Positions 1 through 7,966 of a stretch of DNA of 10,611 nt are shown here, one piece after another. Each line of letters opens with the position of its first letter. Position 1 is the first letter of the stretch. Both the position numbers and the translations under genes were made by a program. The notes under the pieces were generated by a model. The model worked only from the letters and a program-made list of their open reading frames with translations, searched no databases and was not told where the DNA came from. This DNA comes from Monoraphidium neglectum (taxonomy: Eukaryota; Chlorophyta; Chlorophyceae; Sphaeropleales; Selenastraceae), in contig NW_014013337.1 of NCBI RefSeq assembly GCF_000611645.1, positions 22,205 through 32,815 of the forward strand, written 5' to 3'.

Positions 1-2
1 GT

Positions 3-209
3 CTGCCCAATTTGGCGCTTTGGAGCGCCGCCCCCGGCCCGCGCGCTGTGGGGCGGCCGCGCATGTCATGGTTTGATGTAGCGAGGCGAGACTGTGCTGC
101 CATAGGGATCGATGTCCCCGTTCACCTAGACGACCGCTGCTCTGACCGCCCCGCTTGGAAGAAGGCTGGATTATCTCTCCTGCCAAGGAGGCGTGCGCCC
201 TCTTACTAA
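3..209 (+). CDS. LINE ORF2-type polyprotein, C-terminal fragment (downstream of the reverse transcriptase)
   Basis: The frame is open from the first complete codon at position 3 to a TAA stop at 207-209, giving about 68 residues of a longer protein that starts off the left edge. It contains the motif GRPRMSWFDVARRDCAAIG, followed by DRPAWKK about 25 residues later. This matches the usual end of many LINE polyproteins: a GRP-basic-W-x-D-hydrophobic-x(2)-D block, then a D-R-x-x-W-[RK] block just before the stop. The catalytic reverse transcriptase motifs are not in the window, so activity cannot be judged. The assignment rests on these two short motifs and on the tandem-repeat tail downstream. 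Nothing in the visible part is frameshifted or interrupted. Confidence 0.62.
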   Translation: MPNLALWSAAPGPRAVGRPRMSWFDVARRDCAAIGIDVPVHLDDRCSDRPAWKKAGLSLLPRRRAPSY

Positions 210-311
210 TTCCCAACTTGGCCGCACCCGCTTTCTCGTCTGGCCTTTACGGTTAGGGGCGTTACCCCTTTGGGGAGCCAGGGTTTTTCCCCTCGCTGCT
301 GGAAAAGCGTG

Positions 312-326
312 ATGTAATGTAATGTA
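312..326 (+). repeat. (ATGTA)3 tandem tail of the LINE
   Basis: Three perfect copies of ATGTA occupy 312-326. They also contain two overlapping TGTAA motifs on the plus strand, the green-algal polyadenylation signal, so the same bases could end the element's transcript. I read them as the microsatellite-like 3' tail left by target-primed reverse transcription. Confidence 0.6.
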
Positions 327-429
327 GAGTTGCAGTGAAGACCACCAAGATAGGCAGTGAAATTGGTTTCCTCGATAAAGACACACACGAAATCGTCAGG
401 CGCAGCCATGGAGCATGGCGTCCAACGCC

Positions 430-1256
430 TCACTTCCCGCTGCTTGCAGCGCCCTTCTTCCAATTGTAGCAAGCCAGGCCCCCCATGAGGAGCCCACACC
501 CCGCCCAGAAGTTGGGCCCAAGCGCCGCCTGCTGCAGCAGCGGCAGCGGGAGCGCAAACGCGAGAACCGACAGCGGCACGAGGCAGGCCAATGCGAGGCT
601 GGCGGTGACGGCACCCGTCGAGCGCACGAGGGACAGCGCCGTGATGTTGAACGCCACCTGTGAGGGGCGGTGGGATGTCGCAATTCAGCCAGCAGCAAGC
701 AGCAGGGCGGTACGTCTGAAACCCCTGGGTGTGCAAGTGAGGCACGCGTGTTCGTTGCAACACCCGCCCTGTGTGTTCATGCAGAAACCGCAGCACGGCG
801 CGCGGTGGCGACTCCCAGGGGCGCTTTTGCACTCACATTGGCCAAGACGTAAGCAGCGGGGAAGAGCGGAGCGCCCGGCAGCACGGCGCCGCCGACCTGC
901 GCCGGCTGCCCGGCCAGCACGCGCCCCCCCTCCAGCAGCACTTGTGGCAGGGACTCCAGGGGCAGGCCGCGGATGGCAGTGATGAGCGGCAGCAGGGCCA
1001 GCACAAAGACAGCCTGTTGGATTGTGCAGGAATGCAGCAAGTCACTCGAGCACAATGGGCTGGGGACCAGGTGGTTGTTGACCCGGCTGGTGGTTGGCGG
1101 CTCAGCGCTGTTGGGGGGCACGTAAAGGCTCGGGCAGGCAATCACAATTCTGGCCCAGGGCCACTGCAAGACTCCCACGCTTCATCCTACATGCACGCGG
1201 TCACAAAAATGCGCGCGTGTGCGCACACACGCACGCACGCACGCGCACACACACAC

Positions 1257-1298
<42 letters not shown>

Positions 1299-3292
1299 GC
1301 ACGCACACACAGTTGTGCCAGCGAGATCAGCCTGCGCCGCCCCACCTGGGCGGTGGAGCCGAAGGCGTTGACCACCAGCACCTCCAGATCGCGCCCCAGC
1401 TTCCGCCTGGCTTCCCGGAATATGCCCTCCTTGAGGATCACGCTCAGGCTCGGAAAGGCAAAGCTTATTACGCACAGGGCCACGTGCTTGAAGTTCTCAG
1501 GCCGCACCAAAGCGGGTGCGGCCGCTGCGCCGGCGGCGGCGGGGGGCGGCAGACTGGCGAGGGCCACGCCGGCGGAGACGAGCGCCACGCCAGCCAGCTG
1601 GTTGAGCGTGGGCCTGAGGGGGCGGGGGCAGGAGCACAGCAGCGCGCAGGCGGGGTTCACTGTTTGCACGAGACGGGCATCCCTAAGAGCAGCACACTGG
1701 GGCCTCAGCTGGGCTGCTGAATTCGGGGATCGCAAATGACCCACGCGGCCCGCCCTGCTTGCGGTGCCCACAACAGCTGAGGATGGGAAGTGGCCATGGC
1801 GGCCCTTTGCCCGGTGGCGCAGCCCAGGGACCCCCGTGCACGCGCGCACGCACCTGGTGCCCAGCAGCAGGGCGCTGAAGGCCACCTGCCAGAACAGGGA
1901 CGTCTGCATGAGTAGAGGCAGCAGCGCGCCGGGCAGGTGCGCCGCGCCTGCCATCAGCAGCACTGCGCACGGCCAGGGGGACGGGCGGTCGCAGGCAGCT
2001 CACGCGGCAGCAGATGGTTGCGCTGCGGGACAAACACGGGCCTGCCCCTTTGGCCCGAAGGGGTAGGTTGCCGCGAAATAGCTTGACCACGTTGGAGTCT
2101 ATGTTTGTGTGCCCAAAATGTGTGTTCGCTGTATCATGATGGCCATGAACTCAAGCCTACAGGTATAAGCAAGCAGCACAGCCCCAGAAGCCTACCCTGC
2201 GCCAGCGCCTCGCAGGCGCCGATGAAGAGGAACTGGCCCTTGGGGATGGCCAGCATTTCGGGGGTCACCTTGCCCTGCCTGCGGTGGGTGGAGAGGGGAT
2301 AGCATGGCAACAAATTTGGATATGAGTGAAGGGGTGGCCCGCTCTGGGACACGGACAGGGCCAGCACCATAGCAGGGAAGCCAATGGCAGCACATGCAAG
2401 TGTGTGAGCCTGCAGCTGGTTGCGTACGCCGACGAGAGACCCTCGACCGAGCCGTATACACCCACACAACTTGATCAATCAGCAGAATAATGCGCATGAC
2501 AGTCGCTTGTGGTGCCAAGCGGCTGCAGGCAAGCCATGATGGGGGCGCGGCGCAGGGTATGCCGTGCTGCGCCGCGTCCCACGGACCCCAAGGCGGGTCT
2601 GCGCGGGGCTGGTGTGCTCCCTCGCCTGTATCGCAGTGCCAGCAGTGAGAAGTAGATTAGGATATAGCCGATATTTTGGAACTGCGCCAGCGCAAACACG
2701 TGATCCCTCATGGGTACGAGCGCCAGGCGGTACAGCACGCGGTTGGCGACGCCGCTGACGAGGACGGCCGCGACGGCAGCCTAGAGTAGGGGGAGGGCAG
2801 CGGGGGTGTGCATTGCAAAAAGTCGAGGCCGGGTTTGTGGGTTATATCACATCCCATTGAGCTTTGCCAGCAGCAAAGGGAAATTCATGTGGACCAGGTA
2901 GGCCAGGTTATCCTTGGTTGCCAATAAGGCCACAAGGGCCCAGCTGCGAACGGGCAGGGAGAGGGGTCACTCACCCCGACTCCGGCCGAGACGGGCACAG
3001 CCGCGCCTCCGCTGCCGCCACCGGCCGCGGGCGCTGCGGACGCTGCGACCACCAGGCGCGCGCGGCGCGTCGCTCGGTGCTGGCGCGGGGCGAGGGTGGG
3101 TGATGCACCTCTGATGCTGCAGACGCTCCTTCCGCCCAGGCTTGTTGCGGTGGGTGACCCGCACGGCCGCATGGCAAGGCCCGCCGCGCTGCACGGGTGC
3201 GGGGCCCATGTAAGCGGCATAATCATTCGCCTCGACTGTGCCGCTGGTGAAACCGCATTTGAGACTCCGCACGACGGTGCACCGGGCAGCAT
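430..3292 (-). CDS. CLT: CRT-like transporter (CLT family), plastid envelope thiol transporter, 7 exons, complete
   Basis: Exons in transcript order: 3292-2975, 2780-2626, 2278-2196, 1962-1854, 1613-1346, 1013-837, 657-430; all phases agree and give 445 aa. Residues 1 to about 85 contain no Asp or Glu and end in RRARLVVAASA, a typical chloroplast transit-peptide cleavage context. The rest is a roughly ten-helix DMT-fold membrane protein. Family-typical blocks include NRVLYRLALVPM (about 118-129), GKVTPEMLAIPK, FKHVALCVISF, EVLVVNAFGS, RGLPLESLPQ, the FNITAL..STGAVTASLA block and the LPLPLL helix near the end. Arabidopsis CLTs (relatives of Plasmodium CRT) move glutathione and gamma-glutamylcysteine across the plastid envelope; that role is inferred here. 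The start is uncertain: 3292 is the first in-frame ATG, and 3172 would give 405 aa with a shorter transit peptide. Intron 2 needs a GC donor. No TGTAA was found downstream of the stop. Confidence 0.86.
1209..1295. repeat. CA/GT-rich alternating purine-pyrimidine tract in CLT intron 5
   Basis: Every base from 1209 to 1295 alternates purine and pyrimidine: a CG/CA-mixed left part (to about 1242), then almost pure CA up to 1295, broken by one CG step at 1260-1262. It lies inside intron 1014-1345 of the transporter gene and reads as a GU repeat in the transcript. Long alternating tracts of this kind can adopt Z-DNA, and intronic GU repeats can influence splicing. Confidence 0.95.
2279..2625 (-). 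other. GC-AG intron 2 of the CLT gene
   Basis: The upstream exon ends TAC-AG and is followed by GCGAGG instead of GT. The acceptor is CCACCGCAG at 2279. Joining there gives a phase-2 junction reading LALRYRQGKVTPEM, in register with the family's conserved segment. The next in-frame GT downstream would insert about 15 Pro/Gly/Arg-rich residues between conserved blocks. Confidence 0.75.
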
Positions 3293-3629
3293 GGCAACAC
3301 CACAATGACCAGCGCCGCTGACGAGCGGGGTCGACCACGGCAGTCGGCGGAGCACGGAGCACGTGCGATCAAACTCCGCAATGCCGGATACTAGAGTCCT
3401 AACAGGTCTGGCAAAAGCTGGTTGCGGAAGAAGATATAGTTGATCTTGTGATCTGAGCGCTTATGATCAATAGCGACGCAACTAATAATATAAACCCAGC
3501 ATCCGAGTGTCGTACAGATATCATTCATTGAGGAAAAGCTTAGAAAAGAATACCGTACCTTACGAGCAACATACACACCAGCTGTCGGTCCTGGAAGCCC
3601 CCGTTGCTCACACGTACCGTACATTTGCA
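3293..3629. promoter_or_regulatory. Shared divergent promoter region between CLT (minus) and the nucleoredoxin-like gene (plus)
   Basis: The 337 bp between the two start codons are flanked by 5' ends on both sides, so both promoters must lie here or overlap the 5' exons. The centre (about 3420-3560) is clearly AT-richer than the flanking coding DNA. A TATAAA box at 3489-3494 faces the plus-strand gene. A weaker minus-strand TATATC (about 3437-3432) could serve CLT. No gene was found in this stretch. Confidence 0.6.
3489..3494 (+). promoter_or_regulatory. TATA box of the nucleoredoxin-like gene
   Basis: A perfect TATAAA lies 136 bp upstream of the start ATG at 3630. With initiation about 30 bp further on, the 5' UTR would be about 110 nt and holds no earlier ATG, which supports 3630 as the start codon. 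Confidence 0.55.
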
Positions 3630-5214
3630 ATGTCCAGTAGCACAGATCATGGAGCTTCTTGGGAGCAAGTCCTGGGCAAGAAGCTTGTTCGCAGCGCGGG
3701 GGAGGGGGCGGTAGAGGTGGTCGACACCGCCACCGCCCTGAAGGGCAAGCACGTGGGCCTGTACTTTTCGGCGCACTGGTGGGTGGTAAGTGAGTGTAGA
3801 GGCCGCACAGTCGCTGTCTTCATCGTCTCCAGTTGATCGTGATCCTGGAATGGATGCAGACGCGCAGTCGCGCCGGGCCTTCGCGCAGCAACAGCACACG
3901 GGGCCCCAGCATCCCAACACAGCCCTGCAAGGCCAAGCAGCACCAACCAGCAGCGCCGCCGCGAGCGCTGATACAGCAAGCGCGACAGCTGTTGAGCGCA
4001 GCACCGGCACGCTGCCAAGCAGCAAAGGGGCTGACGGGTCCCCGATCACAACCTGCCAGCCATGCTTGCTCCCAGGCTTCGCGGGACAACCCTGGCCCGC
4101 ACCCCGCTGCCGCCCCCAGGTGCCCGCCCTGCCGCCAGTTCACCCCGCGGATGGCCGACACGTACAGCAAGCTGGCAAAGGACGGCGTCGAGTGGGAGGT
4201 GGTGTACGTGTCGTGCGACAGGAACAAGCACCAATTCGAGGCGAGCCAGGCCGTTGTTTTCCCTCGCTGCCAGGCCGCACGCAGGCGTTGCCGGCAGATC
4301 TGCTGTCTAGGCAGGGCGCTGGTCCTTGGACCCCGAGAAACGTGTGACCGGGCATGTCCCCATCCCAAACTCAAAAATTGTCGGCACACAGCATGGACAA
4401 AGACTCAGACGGCGCTGCAAGGTGCCGCACTCCGATATACCCCATGTGGTCTGATGCACCTCATCCATTCCCTTCGTCCTGCATACCTCCCAACCAACAT
4501 CACACCCTGATTCCACGGCCTGCATGCTGCCACAATCCATCCCCCACTACCCCACTTTCTTGGCCCGCTCCTCACCGCCAGGAGTACTTCTCCTCGATGC
4601 CGTGGCTCGCCATACCGTTTGAGGACAGCGCCCTGCGGAATACACTGTCAAGGCAAGCCATGGGGTCCATGTCGTGACTGGGCTGCTGTGACGTAACCAG
4701 GCAGCCCTTTGCCTTGGTGTACTTCTCCACCTGTTGTCAACTGGTTTTGATGAAACGCCGCGCCACTCGCCACTCATCCCTGAAAACTGTTCATCCCACA
4801 ACCTCGCAGCAAGTTCCGCGTCCAAGGCATCCCCACGCTGGTGATGATGGCCCCAGACACCACCATCCTCTCAGCCAACGCGCGCGCAGCCGTCGGAGTG
4901 GACGCCAACGGCGCCGGCTTCCCCTGGGCGGGCGTCAGCGAGCCCAAGTGGGTGGTGGGGGGAGGCCAGGGGCGTGCAGCACAGCCTGGACTGCTTTGCG
5001 GGAAGCCTTGAGTGCTTACACAGTCATGCAGGATGCGTTTGCAGGGAGGCATACGCGGGCGCGATCCTAGACCTGCTGCTCTTTCCAACAGGCTGAAACC
5101 CACCACACATGCAATCAATCGCACCCCAGGGGATTCCCGCTGCCGTGGATGATGCTGGCGATCCTTGTTTTCTGGATCGTGCAAACATTTGTGGTGCCCA
5201 AGTTCAGGGGCTGA
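3630..5214 (+). CDS. NRX: Nucleoredoxin/tryparedoxin-like thioredoxin-fold protein with C-terminal membrane anchor, 5 exons, complete
   Basis: Exons 3630-3778, 4120-4240, 4582-4652, 4810-4947 and 5130-5214 join in phase to give 187 aa. It is a single thioredoxin-like domain: VGLYFSAHW leads into the redox motif WCPPC (Trp50, Cys51, Cys54), then RQFTP; YVSCDRNKHQFEEYF and MPWLAIPFED are typical of nucleoredoxin/tryparedoxin; GIPTLV carries the cis-Pro (Pro122). The domain would reduce protein or small-molecule disulfides. There is no N-terminal targeting peptide, so the domain probably faces the cytosol. The last exon encodes one hydrophobic helix (about residues 164-182) followed by PKFRG and the stop, a tail-anchor arrangement with a short basic end. 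Introns 2 and 3 use GC donors. The start is the first ATG after the TATA box. The gene is head to head with the CLT gene. Organelle and reductant are not evident. Confidence 0.85.
4241..4581 (+). other. GC-AG intron 2 of the nucleoredoxin-like gene
   Basis: The exon ends TTC-GAG and is followed by GCGAGC; the acceptor is CACCGCCAG at 4581. The phase-0 junction gives NKHQFE-EYFSSMPW, the unbroken family segment. Using the next GT would add about six residues in the middle of a conserved helix. Confidence 0.78.
4653..4809 (+). other. GC-AG intron 3 of the nucleoredoxin-like gene
   Basis: The exon ends CTG-TCA-AG and is followed by GCAAGC, one base from the classical GC-donor consensus AG|GCAAGT. 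The acceptor is CCTCGCAG at 4809. The join is phase 2 and gives NTLSSKFRVQGIPTL, as expected for the family. Confidence 0.8.
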
Positions 5215-5603
5215 CAACGGCCATGCGCCCTCATCCACGGGCCGGCGCTCGGCGAGTTCAGCCCATCCTGCTCTAACAGCGCAGACTTGCCGAGAGACTG
5301 CGTGCCCCCTCGTCATTCTCCCTTCGCTTTGCCCATCCCCACAGAGGCCTTACCCTGCTTGAGCCGTGCGCAGCTTGTGTATGTGGTGCAGAATCGCACG
5401 AGCCCCGTTGCAACAAATGTCATGGCTAGTCTTGGCACGTAGGAGTTTGGAGGCAAGTCCCGTCTGTCTTTGTTTTGCACGTCCAAGCTGTGTGGTATAT
5501 GTACGTGCCCAAGCAGGGGCCTTCTGACTCCTTGACAATCTGTACCGTTGCAACAAAGCCGATGTTTCAGACTGTGTGGTTTGATGCATCTTCCTGTTTA
5601 TTC
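5215..5603. other. Convergent intergenic stretch, 3' UTR of the nucleoredoxin-like gene
   Basis: I see no coding signal here. No TGTAA occurs on the plus strand after 5214 in this stretch, so the end of the plus transcript is not defined. A 13-bp direct repeat, CCGTTGCAACAAA, occurs at 5405-5417 and 5545-5557, 140 bp apart; its meaning is unknown. Confidence 0.6.
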
Positions 5604-5608
5604 TTACA
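5604..5608 (-). terminator. TGTAA polyadenylation signal of the secreted-protein gene
   Basis: TGTAA on the minus strand lies 316 bp beyond the stop codon at 5924-5926, the nearest copy downstream of that gene. TGTAA is the established green-algal poly(A) signal. A 3' UTR of about 330 nt is reasonable. Confidence 0.55.
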
Positions 5609-5765
5609 AGGAGTGACGGTCTGCGCTGGAGTGTGCCGCGCCCAACTGGCTGGGCGCACGGCGGGTTGGCTCTTGCACCTCAGTAAAACAAAACATACAA
5701 AGGTGCGCCCTTCGGCCAGCCGCATCAGATTGAGGGCAACGGCGTGCTAGGCAGGGGCGCAAGGG

Positions 5766-5799
5766 CGGCCGCACAACGGCTGATGTCGTTGTGCGGCTG
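5766..5799. repeat. Perfect 11-bp inverted repeat (hairpin) in the 3' UTR of the secreted-protein gene
   Basis: GCCGCACAACG at 5768-5778 is the exact reverse complement of CGTTGTGCGGC at 5787-5797, with an 8-nt loop. One T-G mismatch (a G-U wobble in a plus-strand RNA) and one further G-C pair extend the stem to 5766/5799. It lies between the stop codon and the TGTAA signal of the minus-strand gene, in the middle of the convergent region. Confidence 0.85.
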
Positions 5800-5923
5800 T
5801 GGAGATCACCATGTTGTCAGCTCGCGGAGGAAGCCATGTGAAGTGTTCTATAGAGAGCACGCTTTGCAAGCAGGGGGGAGTGGCATCCATCGGCAAAACG
5901 TCAGCGTGACATCACCAGTCACG

Positions 5924-7885
5924 TCAGCGCCGCGGCACCGTTGTCTGGTCCGCGGCCTGCGTCGAGGCCGTCTGATCGTCGGCTGCAGCCACCGGCGTGT
6001 TGGCCTCCTGCAGCGCCTGCTGGTCGACGGACGCGAGCAGCTGCGGGAGGAGCTGGGTCACTGCAGCCGTGGCGATCTGGTTTGCGATCTGTCCGTTGCC
6101 AATGTTGAGGCCGCTCAGCCCGCTGCCGAGGCCGCTCAGGGCACTCAGGCCGTTGGCGGCGCCGGAAGCAGCCTTCACGGCGGGCGTCGCAGCGGCGCCG
6201 GCGGAGGCGGCAGTCGCGCCGGTGGAAGTAGGGAGGGTTGTGTGGCTCTGGGTGTTCTTGGCCTTGTTCTTCGCCACCGCCTCGTTCACTGCATTTGAAT
6301 CAAGGGTGGTGATGGGGCCAGGTGGCAGAGCGGGGGTGTTGAGGCTGATGGCCTGCTATATGATGTATGGTATCACCGAGATTGCACGGTCGACTCTGCC
6401 AGGTGCCAGCAGACCACCAGTGTGCCTTGATGGCTCCCATTGGACATGCATACATTGGCATGTTGATGGGTCATTCTTACATCGTCTGCCCCGCCGCGTC
6501 CGCAAGCACTCACCAACGTCCTTCAGGGACGCCTTGGCCAGGGCCGCTGCGGCCTGGGGGCCGTTCTTGTTCAGCGTGGCACAGACGGATGCCAGCAGCG
6601 CGTTGATCGATGCATCAGACGTCGGGTCGGCATACACGGTGGGGTTCTTCCTGTGATTGGGGTAGGTGCGTGGGGACAGGCTGCTGTTGATGCAGGCAGG
6701 GGTCGCTCACCAAGCCCGCGTCCATTCAATGGAACCTGGTAGCTCAAGGCGTCGTGCTAAAAGCACCACATGGTTGCTTACAAGAGGCCAAGGACAAGTG
6801 AGTTTTCCAGAAGGCGGGCAGCAACCATCCAGTGAGCCAGACTCACTTGTAGTTGTCAAAAGTCTTGCAGACGTTCACGATGGCACCTGAACCGTCGTCG
6901 GTGGTGGCGGCACGCTGTGCCATCCACAACAGGGGTAAGGGCGCAGCGGGCGTGGGAATTGGTAGTGAAACAGCTGACGCAGTGCACCAGCACGCACATG
7001 ATCATACGGGAATGATGACAATGTCCACATCCTACACTGGTGCCCATATCCTGAATAAGCACATGGCCAGGCATCTTGATATAGGCATGAGCCAGGAAGT
7101 AAGCCGAGCCAGTGCGCGTGCTTTGCGTCCCCTGTCCCACCTTCGAGTTGTTGACCACGTGCACTAGGGTGGTGAAGTCTTGCTGGAAGGCGTTGCCGTA
7201 ATCAGCGATCTGCTTTGCGCCCTCTGCAAGGCGCTGCAGGCAGCGGGGCAGTGTGCCCAGGGGGCCCGGAAGGGGTGGGGGTGTCAGTGCGAGCATTCAT
7301 GACTGTGCTGGAAGGACCCAGTCGTAGCGGCGCACACGCCGCCTCACTCAATGGCCGGGCTGGGGTGACTCAGTTGCAGGGCCACGTGTCATCCAGCACC
7401 CATCCATCGGTCCCTGTCGACTCAGCGCACATCGGCGAGGAACTTCTGAGTGTCTTCAAAGAAGCCGCCCACGAGAGGCGGCGCATTCGCCTGGAAGGCA
7501 ACGTGATGTTGGGGCCACGCCGCGTTGTGGCGAAACGGCGTTGATGTAACAGGTGACGGAGCGCAACAGCAGAGGCCTCGCCCGGATCCAGAAGCTGCCA
7601 AGCCGTCAAAGTGTCAGTTGGCATGCTGGCCCGCATCCAAGTTGATTTTCAGGCCAAAGCCAACCAACCGTTTCAAACAGTCACCTTGGCCACGTTGCCA
7701 GCCGCCCAGAGCAGGCTGTTGCCGAGGTATGAAAACAGTGTAAAGGATAGAGGGTCAATCTCCCCGGCTGTAGGGCGCTGCGTCTTGGTGCTCTTCTGCT
7801 GACCAGAGGCTGCGGTTGACTGAGCGCTGACGGAAAGCGCCGCACAGAGAGCCAGAGCACATACGAGGGAGTGGGAAGTACGCAT
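5924..7885 (-). CDS. Secreted or extracellular protein of unrecognised family, 6 exons, complete
   Basis: Exons in transcript order: 7885-7685, 7490-7431, 7233-7141, 6914-6847, 6650-6514, 6288-5924; phases agree and give 307 aa. The start ATG sits in CCACAATGCG. Residues 1-21 form a clear signal peptide: MRTSHS, a Leu/Ala/Cys-rich core, then VSA-QS as cleavage site. The mature part (GEIDPLSFTLFSYLGNSLLW, DYGNAFQQDFTTLVHVVNN, KDVVNEAVAKNKAKNT) looks largely helical. It holds exactly two cysteines, Cys134 and Cys164, which could form one disulfide. Residues from about 200 onward are Ala/Ser/Thr/Gly-rich and low in complexity (GLSALSGLGSGLSGL). No enzymatic motif, lectin fold, hydroxyproline-rich repeat or membrane anchor was seen. 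A secreted structural or binding role is possible, but I recognise no family. A TGTAA signal lies 316 bp downstream. It is the tandem downstream neighbour of the next gene to the right. Confidence 0.8.
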
Positions 7886-7960
7886 TGTGGTTGCTTGCGC
7901 GTAACGAATTGGTGAGCGGGCTGGTAGGACGGCGTTTTGTTGCACAAAGATGAGCAAGTG

Positions 7961-7966
7961 CTATAC
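7961..7966 (-). promoter_or_regulatory. Possible TATA-like element of the secreted-protein gene
   Basis: On the minus strand GTATAG (inside CCGGTATAGCAC) lies about 75 bp upstream of the start ATG at 7885. Between them there is no other ATG, consistent with a short leader. This is a weak match and is given only as the best candidate. Confidence 0.3.

Larger units (their letters stand above)
1..326 (+). mobile_element. 3' end of a non-LTR (LINE) retrotransposon, 5' part outside the window
   Basis: A reading frame open to the left edge ends at 209 and has the look of a LINE polyprotein C-terminus. It is followed by about 100 bp of non-coding sequence and then three exact tandem copies of the pentamer ATGTA (312-326). 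A short tandem-repeat tail instead of poly(A) is known from several LINE groups such as CR1, L2, RTE and I. I take the tail as the element's 3' boundary. The 5' end and target-site duplication lie outside or cannot be defined, so the clade is not assigned. The element runs toward, and tail to tail with, the minus-strand transporter gene, ending about 100 bp beyond that gene's stop codon. Confidence 0.62.

Noticed and set aside
206..832. Long minus-strand open frame running through the LINE tail and CLT last exon
   Set aside because: It reads the last CLT exon in a shifted frame; the conserved frame ends at the TGA at 430-432, as expected for the family's C-terminus.
771..1739. Long plus-strand open frames over the transporter gene, including a His/Thr-rich run
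   Set aside because: The run is the CA repeat translated, and the frames are antisense to well-supported CLT exons and introns.
2848..2944. Open minus-strand stretch (WALVALLATKDNLAYLV...) inside CLT intron 1, preceded by a good acceptor TTCGCAG
   Set aside because: It would need a phase-1 upstream exon, while exon 1 ends in phase 0. It runs into a stop with no clear donor, and it does not match the family, which continues directly with NRVLYRLALVPM.
3790..4510. Open plus-strand frames in introns 1 and 2 of the nucleoredoxin-like gene
   Set aside because: They cross confirmed splice sites, read the CPPC exon in the wrong frame and show low-complexity Ala/Pro/Gln composition only.
3779..4581. 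Introns 1 and 2 of the nucleoredoxin-like gene are both exactly 341 bp
   Set aside because: Their sequences show no obvious similarity, so equal length is taken as coincidence rather than intron duplication.
5405..5557. 13-bp direct repeat CCGTTGCAACAAA, two copies 140 bp apart
   Set aside because: Noted in the annotation, but two short copies in an intergenic stretch, with no flanking element structure, do not support a mobile element or attachment site.
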